NCBI GenBank assembly: GCA_034440235.1
Contig: JAWXBR010000036.1
Coordinates: 1 to 20,993, forward strand
Source: JAWXBR01 sp034440235
GTDB taxonomy: Bacteria; Bacteroidota; Ignavibacteria; Kapaibacteriales; Kapaibacteriaceae
Length of the DNA: 20,993 bases
Direction of reading: 5' to 3'
Both the position numbers and the translations under genes were made by a program. This document shows, in pieces, positions 14,998-20,993 of this stretch; position 1 is the stretch's first letter, and each line of letters opens with the position of its first letter. The notes beneath the pieces are model-generated. The model did no database searches and was not told the DNA's origin. It saw only the letters and a list, made by a program, of their open reading frames with translations.

Positions 14998-16953
14998 TTA
15001 TTTCTTATTCCAGGTTAGCGGAGCACTGCCACCGTTTGAGACGCGCGCATAGCCTTGCATTTCCTGGTGAAGAGCAGAACAGAAATCGGTGCAGTAGAAA
15101 GGAAACACGCCAGCTTTTTTCGGTTCCCACAGCAACGTACAAGTCTCTCCGGGCATGATGAGAAGTTCGGAGTTGTTATTACCGATTACTGCGAAGCCGT
15201 GCGGTACATCCCAGTCCTGTTCGAGATTGGTAACGTGCCAGTATACTTTATCACCAACCCTGATGCCTTCGATGTTGTCGGGAGACAGGTGCGAGCGTAT
15301 CGACGTCATGTACACGTGCACGTCGTTGCCGTTGCGTACGACCTTTGTATCAGCTTCTTTGCGCGTTACGTATGGGTGCTTGTTCTCCATAAGCTGATAC
15401 ATCTTCCGCGACTGCTTCATGATAAGCGCAGCAGGCATTGCGACTGCGTAGTGAGGCTCGCCAATGGTTGGGAAGTCCAAGAGAAGCTTCATCTTCTCAC
15501 CTGAGATGTCGTAGAGCTGTGCGGATTGCGTCAGTTCTGGACCCGTTGGTAGGTATCGGTCCTTCGTCATCTTGTTGTATGCAATCACATACTTGCCCCA
15601 AGGCTTTGTAGAGTTGCCTCCGGGAATACTAAGGTGACCGATTGAGTAATACGTTGGGATGCGGTCAACGACCTTAAAATCTTTGAGCGACCACTTCACA
15701 ATTTCAGAAGACACAAACATCGAAGTGTATGCGAAGCCTTTGCCGTCGAACTCAGTGTGGAGAGGTCCGAGACCCGGACGCTGCACTTCACCTGCTAGAC
15801 AGTCTTTGTATGGAAGCACCCGGATACCGTCGATGATTTTATCAGACTTTCCACTGGCGATAGCCTTTAGCATTTTGGAGTATGACATAACAGGTATCAC
15901 TGTTGCCAGCTTACCACCACCAACGATCAGTTCACCCGTTGGGTCTACATCGCAGCCGTGTGGCGACTTTGGCGTAGGTATGTAATACAACGCCTCTTTA
16001 ATGTCGTCGGATGTAAGCACACGCACCGATTTTTTGATCGTTGATGTCGCAGTGTGTGTTTCATCGTTGTATACGTTGTGCGCATATTCCACATTCGCAA
16101 TCGTGCCTTTGCCTTGCGCAGCAAGCTCTTCACACTTCTTCCAGTTGATGGCGAGGATGAAGTCTTTGTCGTTCTGCGACGCGTTGATTTCCTTCATTGT
16201 GCTTGCACGTTCTGTGTTGTAGCAGGTCATAAACATCCAGTCGTGTGATGGACCTTTGCCTGCACGGGCAAGATCGTAGTCAAAGCCTGGCACTATAAGC
16301 TGAAATGCTATTTCCATTCTGCCTGTTGTCTTATCTACTTTAACGAATGACAAAGCCCCTTTGAACTTCTCTGCGTACTCCGAGATGGGGATGTCTGCGT
16401 TCGGAATTGGCACAGTGAAACGGGTACCGGCTACAACATATTCTGAATTTTCTGTTGAGAACGGTGAAGAGTGATTGCCCGCACTGTTTGGTATTTCAAT
16501 AATCTCTTTTGTACGGAAGTCCGTGAGATCAATGCGTGCAATGCGTGGTGTATTGTTGCCGTTGATGAATAACCACTTACCATCGGCTACGCCACCTGTC
16601 TGCGATAAGTCTGTATGGTGCGCATCGTCCCAAGGCACAAAACCATGCGATGTATTTAGCATAGGCTTGGTCTCTTCAGTAAAGCCGTATCCCTTTTCAG
16701 GGTCTACAGAAAAGACAGGGATAACACGAAATAGACGTCCGCTCGGAATACCGTACACAGCGAGTTGTCCGCTGAATCCACCCGAAACGAAATTGTAAAA
16801 CTCATCCTTCTCACCGGGCGCGACGTAGACTCTTTGAGCAGCGTCGGTAGCAACCCCAACACCTTTGTTAGAGCCATCGTTTGAGCAAGCTGCTATAGTA
16901 AAAATTGCAAGAATCGAAAGGACGAATTGCATCCAGATGCGTTCCCGTTTCAT
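14998..16953 (-). CDS. nosZ: Nitrous-oxide reductase NosZ, clade II (Sec-type)
   Basis: Reduces N2O to N2 in the periplasm. Start chosen at the ATG 16953 (MKRERIWMQFVL), giving 651 residues, because a Sec signal with a lipobox-like TIAAC follows at once. No twin-arginine motif is present, as expected for clade II. The beta-propeller shows the CuZ histidine motifs: DDAHHTDLSQTGG, GPSHDWMF, KSPHGCDVDP, GPLHTEFDGKG and IGHLSIPGG. The C-terminal cupredoxin holds CuA: VPHGFAVIGNN, then FYCTDFCSALHQEM with C621, C625, H629 and M632. All key ligands I expect are present. An alternative ATG at 17043 overlaps the cytochrome stop as ATGA and would add 30 residues containing a 5-aa repeat. The electron donor is probably the cytochrome encoded upstream, since nosR is absent. 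Confidence 0.96.
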   Translation of the reverse strand: MKRERIWMQFVLSILAIFTIAACSNDGSNKGVGVATDAAQRVYVAPGEKDEFYNFVSGGFSGQLAVYGIPSGRLFRVIPVFSVDPEKGYGFTEETKPMLNTSHGFVPWDDAHHTDLSQTGGVADGKWLFINGNNTPRIARIDLTDFRTKEIIEIPNSAGNHSSPFSTENSEYVVAGTRFTVPIPNADIPISEYAEKFKGALSFVKVDKTTGRMEIAFQLIVPGFDYDLARAGKGPSHDWMFMTCYNTERASTMKEINASQNDKDFILAINWKKCEELAAQGKGTIANVEYAHNVYNDETHTATSTIKKSVRVLTSDDIKEALYYIPTPKSPHGCDVDPTGELIVGGGKLATVIPVMSYSKMLKAIASGKSDKIIDGIRVLPYKDCLAGEVQRPGLGPLHTEFDGKGFAYTSMFVSSEIVKWSLKDFKVVDRIPTYYSIGHLSIPGGNSTKPWGKYVIAYNKMTKDRYLPTGPELTQSAQLYDISGEKMKLLLDFPTIGEPHYAVAMPAALIMKQSRKMYQLMENKHPYVTRKEADTKVVRNGNDVHVYMTSIRSHLSPDNIEGIRVGDKVYWHVTNLEQDWDVPHGFAVIGNNNSELLIMPGETCTLLWEPKKAGVFPFYCTDFCSALHQEMQGYARVSNGGSAPLTWNKK

Positions 16954-16980
16954 GATCTGTGTTCCTTGTAGTGTTAGCGC

Positions 16981-17010
16981 TTGAGTAGTTAGATCTTGAG
17001 TAGTTAGATC
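16981..17010 (-). repeat. Two perfect 15-bp tandem repeats before nosZ
   Basis: TTGAGTAGTTAGATC is repeated exactly at 16981-16995 and 16996-17010. A diverged third unit may follow. They lie between the two candidate nosZ starts and in frame would encode the pentapeptide repeat DLTTQ. They are either coding slippage in an unusual N-terminal extension or a spacer in the mRNA. Confidence 0.65.
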
Positions 17011-17039
17011 TTGGGCAGATTGACTGAGGATTGTGTTTT

Positions 17040-17513
17040 TCATTTCGATTTTGACGCATGGTCACGCAAGTGTTCGAGAATTTCCCTTGCGTTTTTTTCA
17101 TTGACATCTTGGTTTGGCATTCGCATGAGGTATTCCTGCATAAGACATTTAGCCGTGTCGTCATTCTCAATCATCGTTTCTGTATCAAGAATCATATTCA
17201 TCACATACTCGGGAGTTCTGCGTTCGAGAACTTTCCCAAGCGCAGGTCCCACATAACGTTCGTCGTACTTGTGACAGGCCATACACTTTACTTCAAAAAT
17301 CTCTTTGCCCTCGTGAGCCATGTCAGCGTCGATGGTCGCACCAATGTTGACCTTTTGAATTTTCCCGTAAACAGCTTTAGGTTTTTGGGCTTCAGCGAAC
17401 GAAGGGGTCTCCTCATCCGACTCGTCTTCATGCTGAGTACAAGCGCCAACTAATCCTGCACCTATGAACAGGCTCATCAAAACAACAAGCACACGTAAGG
17501 AATAGACTTTCAT
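17040..17513 (-). CDS. c-type cytochrome lipoprotein, probable NosZ electron donor
   Basis: A 157-residue exported protein with a lipobox-like LVGAC (C25) after the signal segment, then an acidic linker. One class I cytochrome c domain follows: CMACH (C77, C80, H81), VGPALGKVLERRTPEYV, and the distal axial methionine in LMRMPNQD (M132). It is anchored in the periplasm and carries one heme c. Its stop codon overlaps an ATG of the nosZ frame as ATGA. In clade II clusters, cytochromes often take the place of NosR in feeding electrons to NosZ. That role is inferred from position. Confidence 0.87.
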   Translation of the reverse strand: MKVYSLRVLVVLMSLFIGAGLVGACTQHEDESDEETPSFAEAQKPKAVYGKIQKVNIGATIDADMAHEGKEIFEVKCMACHKYDERYVGPALGKVLERRTPEYVMNMILDTETMIENDDTAKCLMQEYLMRMPNQDVNEKNAREILEHLRDHASKSK

Positions 17514-17544
17514 GATGTTTTCCGAGAGAGAATGAATGGTTCAG

Positions 17545-18288
17545 TTACTGAAGTGGGATTGTGCACGCCGCACCTGCATGTGATGCTGTACTTGTGTGTG
17601 ATGCTGCAGATATCGTTGCGTCAGAAATCATTTTAGGGAAGAGCACAGAATTCTCGAGGTACACATGCTGCATCGTGTCTTCGTAGATCCTGCGCATCGT
17701 GTCGTACGCTGCGCGATGTGTAGTACACGCACCAGAAGGCGGTGTAAAGTCGTTCGTGATAGCGCGGAGTCGTTGTAGTTTTTGTCCCACCTCCTCATGA
17801 TCCTTCACATGATGATCTATGATCACGTTCATTTTCTGCAAATCCGACGCGCCTGCAAAAGTAGCAAAGAGACCCTCTTCTTCTTCGTCGAGGTGAATAA
17901 TCAGCGTTGCCTGTAATTCTTCGATGAGCTGAAGAATTGCACTCGAGTCGGAGAACTTCTCGCCATGTTTGGTGGCGACCTTCGACATTTGTGCACAAGC
18001 GAGTGGAAGTACATTGCGTAAGTAGCGGTGATGATTTTCGATGATGTACTGACTTAGGAAGTCGGTGTCCCACAAGTCAAGGTGCAGATTCGTACCTGGG
18101 CCGTCTTCGTCCGCCTTGGCCATTATTTCGCTCAGAACCTTCTGCGTATCGAGTCCTTTTTCGCCGCATGCATGTTCAAGCGATGCTTTTCCGCCACAGC
18201 AGTAGTCAAGGCCATAGTGATGAAAGACTCCCACCGAAGCTGGTGCATCGCGAAGGATATCAGAAAGTGAGGATGTTGTTGCAATCAT
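17545..18288 (-). CDS. Iron-sulfur cluster repair di-iron protein (Ric/YtfE/ScdA)
   Basis: A 247-residue cytoplasmic protein. Start chosen at ATG 18288 (MIATTSSLSDIL); a GTG at 18312 is in frame. The N-terminal DUF542 domain carries the family motif HHYGLDYCCGGKASLEHAC. The hemerythrin-like four-helix domain follows with candidate Fe ligands in ENHHRYL, HLDEEEEGLF, DHHVKDHEEV and MQHVYLENSVLFP. Ric proteins repair Fe-S centres damaged by nitric oxide or oxidants. A His-rich tail (ASHTSTASHAGA) is unusual. It lies next to the Rrf2 regulator and the nos genes, which fits protection against NO arising from denitrification upstream of N2O. Confidence 0.9.
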   Translation of the reverse strand: MIATTSSLSDILRDAPASVGVFHHYGLDYCCGGKASLEHACGEKGLDTQKVLSEIMAKADEDGPGTNLHLDLWDTDFLSQYIIENHHRYLRNVLPLACAQMSKVATKHGEKFSDSSAILQLIEELQATLIIHLDEEEEGLFATFAGASDLQKMNVIIDHHVKDHEEVGQKLQRLRAITNDFTPPSGACTTHRAAYDTMRRIYEDTMQHVYLENSVLFPKMISDATISAASHTSTASHAGAACTIPLQ

Positions 18289-18298
18289 AGGGATAAGG

Positions 18299-18324
18299 GA
18301 GTCACGAGTCACATTGACACATTG
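18299..18324. repeat. Short tandem repeats upstream of the Ric gene
   Basis: GAGTCAC is repeated in tandem at 18299-18305 and 18306-18312, followed directly by TCACATTG and ACACATTG (18309-18316, 18317-18324). If the ATG at 18288 is the true start these sit in its leader; if the GTG at 18312 is used, the first copies are coding. They could be regulator half-sites. Confidence 0.4.
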
Positions 18325-18351
18325 TGTTTAACCGATCGAAGAGCCAACCAC

Positions 18352-18367
18352 CCTAAAAATCTTTAGG
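18352..18367. promoter_or_regulatory. Inverted repeat CCTAAA-AATC-TTTAGG between rrf2 and Ric gene
   Basis: A perfect 6-bp inverted repeat overlaps the stop of the Rrf2 gene and lies 64 bp upstream of the Ric ATG. Its right side continues as TTAGGAGA (18363-18370), the same octamer found in the inverted repeat upstream of the Rrf2 gene. It may be a second operator or just an mRNA hairpin. Confidence 0.35.
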
Positions 18368-18791
18368 AGAGTCTGAAACCCTTGGTTTTAATGCGCTTTG
18401 CAACGTCGGCAAGTGTTGTGGAAGAAAACATGAGTTGAAGGCGTATCCGCTCTGTAGCCCATGCAGTATGAAGCGGACAGGGCTTCCGGGCACCACAGCC
18501 AGGCAAGCCAAGCAGACAATCTGTGAAGAGTGAAGATCCGTCGAGAGCGACGATGATATCTAGCAGGGAGATATTCCGAGCGTCACGATTTAGCCCGACC
18601 CCACCTTTTGCGCTTCGTTGTGAATGCAAGAGGCCCTTTTGTGTAAGCTCTGCAAGAATCTTTTTCAAGAAATGGTAAGGGATCGAAAGGGTCTCGGCGA
18701 CCTCTGAGATGGGCGTGAACGCTGCATCCGGACCTTTTGACGCCAGATAGGCGCATGCTTGAATGGCATAGGTAGAGGATTTGGAGAGCAT
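18363..18791 (-). CDS. Rrf2-family Fe-S transcriptional regulator (NsrR-like)
   Basis: A 142-residue DNA-binding regulator of normal family length. The winged helix-turn-helix covers roughly residues 1-75: SKSSTYAIQACAYLAS, ISEVAETLSIPYHFLKKIL, then LHSQRSAKGGVGL. Three cysteines follow in the C92-x6-C99-x5-C105 pattern (CLLGLPGCGARKPC), the usual [Fe-S] ligand set of NsrR/IscR-type sensors. NsrR senses NO by cluster nitrosylation. Sitting first in a Ric-nos operon makes NO sensing likely, but an IscR-like or nitrite-linked signal is not excluded. It is the first gene of the minus-strand cluster; 28 bp upstream of its ATG begins a candidate operator. Confidence 0.88.
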   Translation of the reverse strand: MLSKSSTYAIQACAYLASKGPDAAFTPISEVAETLSIPYHFLKKILAELTQKGLLHSQRSAKGGVGLNRDARNISLLDIIVALDGSSLFTDCLLGLPGCGARKPCPLHTAWATERIRLQLMFSSTTLADVAKRIKTKGFRLS

Positions 18792-18818
18792 CGTTCGAAG
18801 TACTGATGGTAGAATGAT

Positions 18819-18840
18819 TAGGAGATATGGGACTCTCCTA
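18819..18840. promoter_or_regulatory. Candidate Rrf2 operator: perfect inverted repeat
   Basis: TAGGAGA-N8-TCTCCTA, a perfect 7-bp palindrome with an 8-bp spacer (22 bp total), lies in the divergent region between rrf2 and the MBL-fold gene. Its near edge is 28 bp upstream of the Rrf2 ATG at 18791. Rrf2 dimers bind dyad sites of this size, and autoregulation is common in the family. Assignment to this regulator is inference; no TnnTTTG-type promoter element was placed with confidence. Confidence 0.5.
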
Positions 18841-18977
18841 TCGCAAACTTAGTCCCATTTGCATTCCTATGCAAGCCCCTTTCAAATTATTCTTTGGAAA
18901 AACTGGTATTGCTGGTCAAAAGGTGCCGTTTACATCGTACCCCACCTGGATGGCCAGGGGTGTCCGTACCTTCGCAG

Positions 18978-20381
18978 ATGCTTACAATTACGCCGTATGG
19001 TGCAGCAGGAGAAGTTACTGGCTCTGCATATCTCCTGGAAACAGCCGATGCTCGTGTTTTGATTGACTTTGGTTTGTTTCAAGGTGATAAGGATGATGAT
19101 GCAAGGAATGTAGTGCCGGGACGCATTCACCGCACATTGCCAGATGCCGTGCTCCTAACACATGCACACCTCGATCACTGCGGAAGATTGCCGCTGTTGG
19201 CAAGAGAGGGGTACAAGGGACCGATTTTCAGTACACCTGCATCGAAAGCAATGGCTGAACTCGTACTCAAAGACTCTGCGCATATTCAAGAGCAAGATTT
19301 TGAACGGCGACAAAAGAGGGCGTTAAGACACGGGCGCAAAGTTTCCCGGACGGATACTCCTCTGTACCAGAGCGAAGATGTCGATGCGATCTTGACACTA
19401 TTTAAACTTGTTGAGTATCGTCAACCCATACAGGTTGCCACTGGTATTACTGCAACGTTCCGAGAAGCCGGACACATGCTTGGGTCTGCCAGCATAGAGC
19501 TTCACGTTACATCGGATGGTGTTGTGCGCACTGTTGTCTTCTCTGGCGATGTCGGACCGCAGCATTTGCCGTTTCTTAAGGATCCCGATCCACCGAGTCG
19601 TGCAGACATTGTTATCATGGAGTCTACGTATGGAGATCGTGATCATAGAAATGAAGAAGAAACGTTAGTAGAGTTTGCGCAAATACTGAACGACGCCGTA
19701 CGCATGAATCGAAGAATATTAGTCCCGTCATTTGCAATCGGACGCACGCAACAAATCCTATACTACTATAGCCTGCTGCAGCGCGCCGGACGCGTTCCAG
19801 ACCTTCCAATCTACATTGATAGTCCGATGGCTATCAAGGCCACACGCATCTACAACGAATTTGAAACCCTCTACGACCAGGAAAGCTCCGAGTTGGAGCA
19901 CAGCGGCCTGTCCCCACTGCGATTGAAGAACGTTAGCTTTCTAGAGACAGCAGCTGAATCGATGACGCTGAATGGCAAATCAGGACCATTCATGGTTATC
20001 GCTGGCTCGGGAATGTGCAACGGTGGTCGTATCCTGCACCACCTGCGTAGTTCAATCGATGATCTGGATGTCGACATCCTCATCGTAGGGTATCAAGCGC
20101 ACGGATCGTTAGGCCGTAAACTAGTTGACGGTGTGCCCGAAGTATACATCATGGGTGAGCGACGTCAAGTTCGTGCTCGGATACATACGCTAGGCGGCCT
20201 AAGTGCACATGCTGGACAACGCGACCTAATGGCGTGGCTTGGCACGATGATGAGCGACAAGCCACGCATTATTCTCACACATGGCGAAGACAAAGCCAGA
20301 ACGGCACTCGCCTCGCTAATCTTTACACGATACAACGCCAGCCCCTCACTCCCCTCTTACGGTGAACACTTTACGTTCTAG
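18978..20381 (+). CDS. Beta-CASP metallo-beta-lactamase-fold ribonuclease
   Basis: Start chosen at ATG 18978 (MLTITPYGAAGEVTGSA), the usual beginning of this family, giving 467 residues; the frame is open from 18894 but the extra 28 residues do not fit. The zinc-binding motif is THAHLDHCG (H62, H64, D66, H67), followed by EAGHMLGSASIEL and FSGDVGP. The beta-CASP motifs are A (ESTYGDRDH), B (GSGMCNGGRILHHL) and C (GGLSAHAGQRDL). This places it with the Ysh1/CPSF73-like RNA-processing subfamily (predicted exonuclease), not class B beta-lactamases. It is cytoplasmic. It is divergent from the Rrf2 gene and convergent with the downstream cytochrome; any link to nos is positional only. Confidence 0.92.
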   Translation: MLTITPYGAAGEVTGSAYLLETADARVLIDFGLFQGDKDDDARNVVPGRIHRTLPDAVLLTHAHLDHCGRLPLLAREGYKGPIFSTPASKAMAELVLKDSAHIQEQDFERRQKRALRHGRKVSRTDTPLYQSEDVDAILTLFKLVEYRQPIQVATGITATFREAGHMLGSASIELHVTSDGVVRTVVFSGDVGPQHLPFLKDPDPPSRADIVIMESTYGDRDHRNEEETLVEFAQILNDAVRMNRRILVPSFAIGRTQQILYYYSLLQRAGRVPDLPIYIDSPMAIKATRIYNEFETLYDQESSELEHSGLSPLRLKNVSFLETAAESMTLNGKSGPFMVIAGSGMCNGGRILHHLRSSIDDLDVDILIVGYQAHGSLGRKLVDGVPEVYIMGERRQVRARIHTLGGLSAHAGQRDLMAWLGTMMSDKPRIILTHGEDKARTALASLIFTRYNASPSLPSYGEHFTF

Positions 20382-20466
20382 TCTACACTAAGTGTATTGC
20401 AGATGATTTCCGCTATGTCTATTAGAAGAATCTCTGATGCCACGATGTTCAACGTAGCCGCATTCA
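20382..20466. other. Convergent intergenic spacer
   Basis: This 85-bp stretch separates the MBL-fold gene and the cytochrome gene, which converge. It contains a short palindrome ACACT-A-AGTGT (20386-20396), with no T run after it on either strand. I see no clear terminator. Confidence 0.4.
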
Positions 20467-20883
20467 CTACTTGCGCTTCGGCACCGCCTTGCGCACATCT
20501 GCTGCTGTTACAACACCACCAGTATTACCAAATGAGCTGTACACATAGGTTAGAACCGATGCAACATCCTCTGCAGAGTACTTCGCAGGCATCGGAGCCA
20601 TCACACCGTTGTATTCCTTGCCGTTCACCTTCACCTTGCCGCTCTTGCCGTTTACCACTTCCTTGATGATTGTCGCGACAGGTGTTGTTTTAAGGTAGTC
20701 GCTCTTGGCCACCGGTGGGAATACTACACCCAGACCCAATCCAGTAGCTTGGTGACAAGTCTGACAGTATTCTTTATAGACGATTGCGCCCCTCTTCATG
20801 GCAGCTGGTTTGTCGAGTGCCGCTAATGTCGTTGTAGCAAGAATGCTGACAACTACGAGGGTTAAGAGAGAGATTGTTTTCAT
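20467..20883 (-). CDS. Small periplasmic c-type cytochrome
   Basis: Start chosen at ATG 20883, giving 138 residues; the longer frame to 20991 overlaps the end of another gene. A signal peptide (SLLTLVVVSILATTTLAA) is followed by one heme c site CQTCH (C40, C43, H44), then GLGLGVVFPPVAKSDYL and the axial-Met region NGVMAPMPAKYSAEDVASVL. The KVNGKEYNGVMAPM stretch is typical of soluble cytochromes that accompany copper nitrite reductases or terminal oxidases in Bacteroidota. A further tail (TGGVVTAADVRKAVPKRK) follows. It could be an electron donor for a reductase encoded further right, outside the window. Confidence 0.85.
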   Translation of the reverse strand: MKTISLLTLVVVSILATTTLAALDKPAAMKRGAIVYKEYCQTCHQATGLGLGVVFPPVAKSDYLKTTPVATIIKEVVNGKSGKVKVNGKEYNGVMAPMPAKYSAEDVASVLTYVYSSFGNTGGVVTAADVRKAVPKRK

Positions 20884-20933
20884 AATGAAGTTCCTGGTAT
20901 AAAATTGAATGTCTTGTGATTTGAGAAGTGTGT

Positions 20934-20993
20934 TTAGGGTTTTTCTACGAAGACGTGACGTGTGTACCGATAGTCTTTGCCATCGTTCCACGC
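20934..20993 (-). CDS. C-terminal end of an unidentified gene (cut by window edge)
   Basis: Nineteen codons end at a TAA at 20934-20936; the visible peptide is AWNDGKDYRYTRHVFVEKP. It lies 50 bp upstream of the cytochrome ATG in the same direction, so the two are probably co-transcribed. Too little is visible to name it. A competing frame here would only extend the cytochrome N-terminally past its own signal peptide and is less likely. Confidence 0.45.
   Translation of the reverse strand, partial: AWNDGKDYRYTRHVFVEKP

Noticed and set aside
18978..20381. Antibiotic-type metallo-beta-lactamase
   Set aside because: Beta-CASP motifs and the absence of a signal peptide place it with RNA-processing nucleases.
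1..20993. CRISPR array, tRNA or rRNA
   Set aside because: No regularly spaced direct repeats with spacers and no recognisable tRNA or rRNA sequence was seen by eye.

Overview
The window looks like a chromosome segment from a Bacteroidota/Chlorobiota-group bacterium (Ignavibacteria- or Kapabacteria-like). Two things point there. At least five secreted proteins end in a type IX secretion system (T9SS) C-terminal sorting domain. The nitrous-oxide reductase is the clade II (Sec-exported, non-Tat) type and sits without nosR. Many starts lack a clear Shine-Dalgarno sequence, which is also usual for that group. The exact genus cannot be read from the sequence.

Left edge (1-1600): a ~456-bp IS3-family remnant with both terminal inverted repeats but almost no transposase left, then a weak hypothetical ORF and a HEAT-repeat protein, both on the minus strand. 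Middle-left (1612-9814): a cluster of T9SS cargo genes. These are a von Willebrand A protein broken by a frameshift and missing its N-terminus, a large DUF3160 protein, a plus-strand beta-propeller protein, a GH18 chitinase-like enzyme and a small unknown secreted protein. The 55-codon tail of a lost T9SS gene lies just upstream of the propeller gene and overlaps its start codon. Next (9929-10937): an SRPBCC protein that looks short at its C-terminus, and a FAS1-domain lipoprotein.

Right half (11041-18791): a single-direction minus-strand nitrous-oxide respiration cluster. In transcription order it is: Rrf2-family regulator, Ric/YtfE di-iron repair protein, c-type cytochrome lipoprotein, nosZ, a four-helix membrane protein (NosB-like), nosL, nosD, nosF, nosY. 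The cytochrome probably feeds electrons to NosZ. NosL, NosD, NosF and NosY support copper-site assembly. The Fe-S regulator and the di-iron protein suggest the operon senses and survives nitric oxide. A perfect 7-bp inverted repeat lies just upstream of the regulator gene and is the best operator candidate. Divergent from it is a beta-CASP metallo-beta-lactamase-fold ribonuclease gene. The right edge holds a second small cytochrome c and the last 19 codons of an unidentified gene.

I found no tRNA, rRNA, CRISPR array or phage module. I do not see evidence for a wholly new system. The most unusual items are the decayed T9SS genes, the putative Rrf2 operator, the repeated AATCAATTAC motif after nosY and the short in-frame repeat before the nosZ signal peptide.
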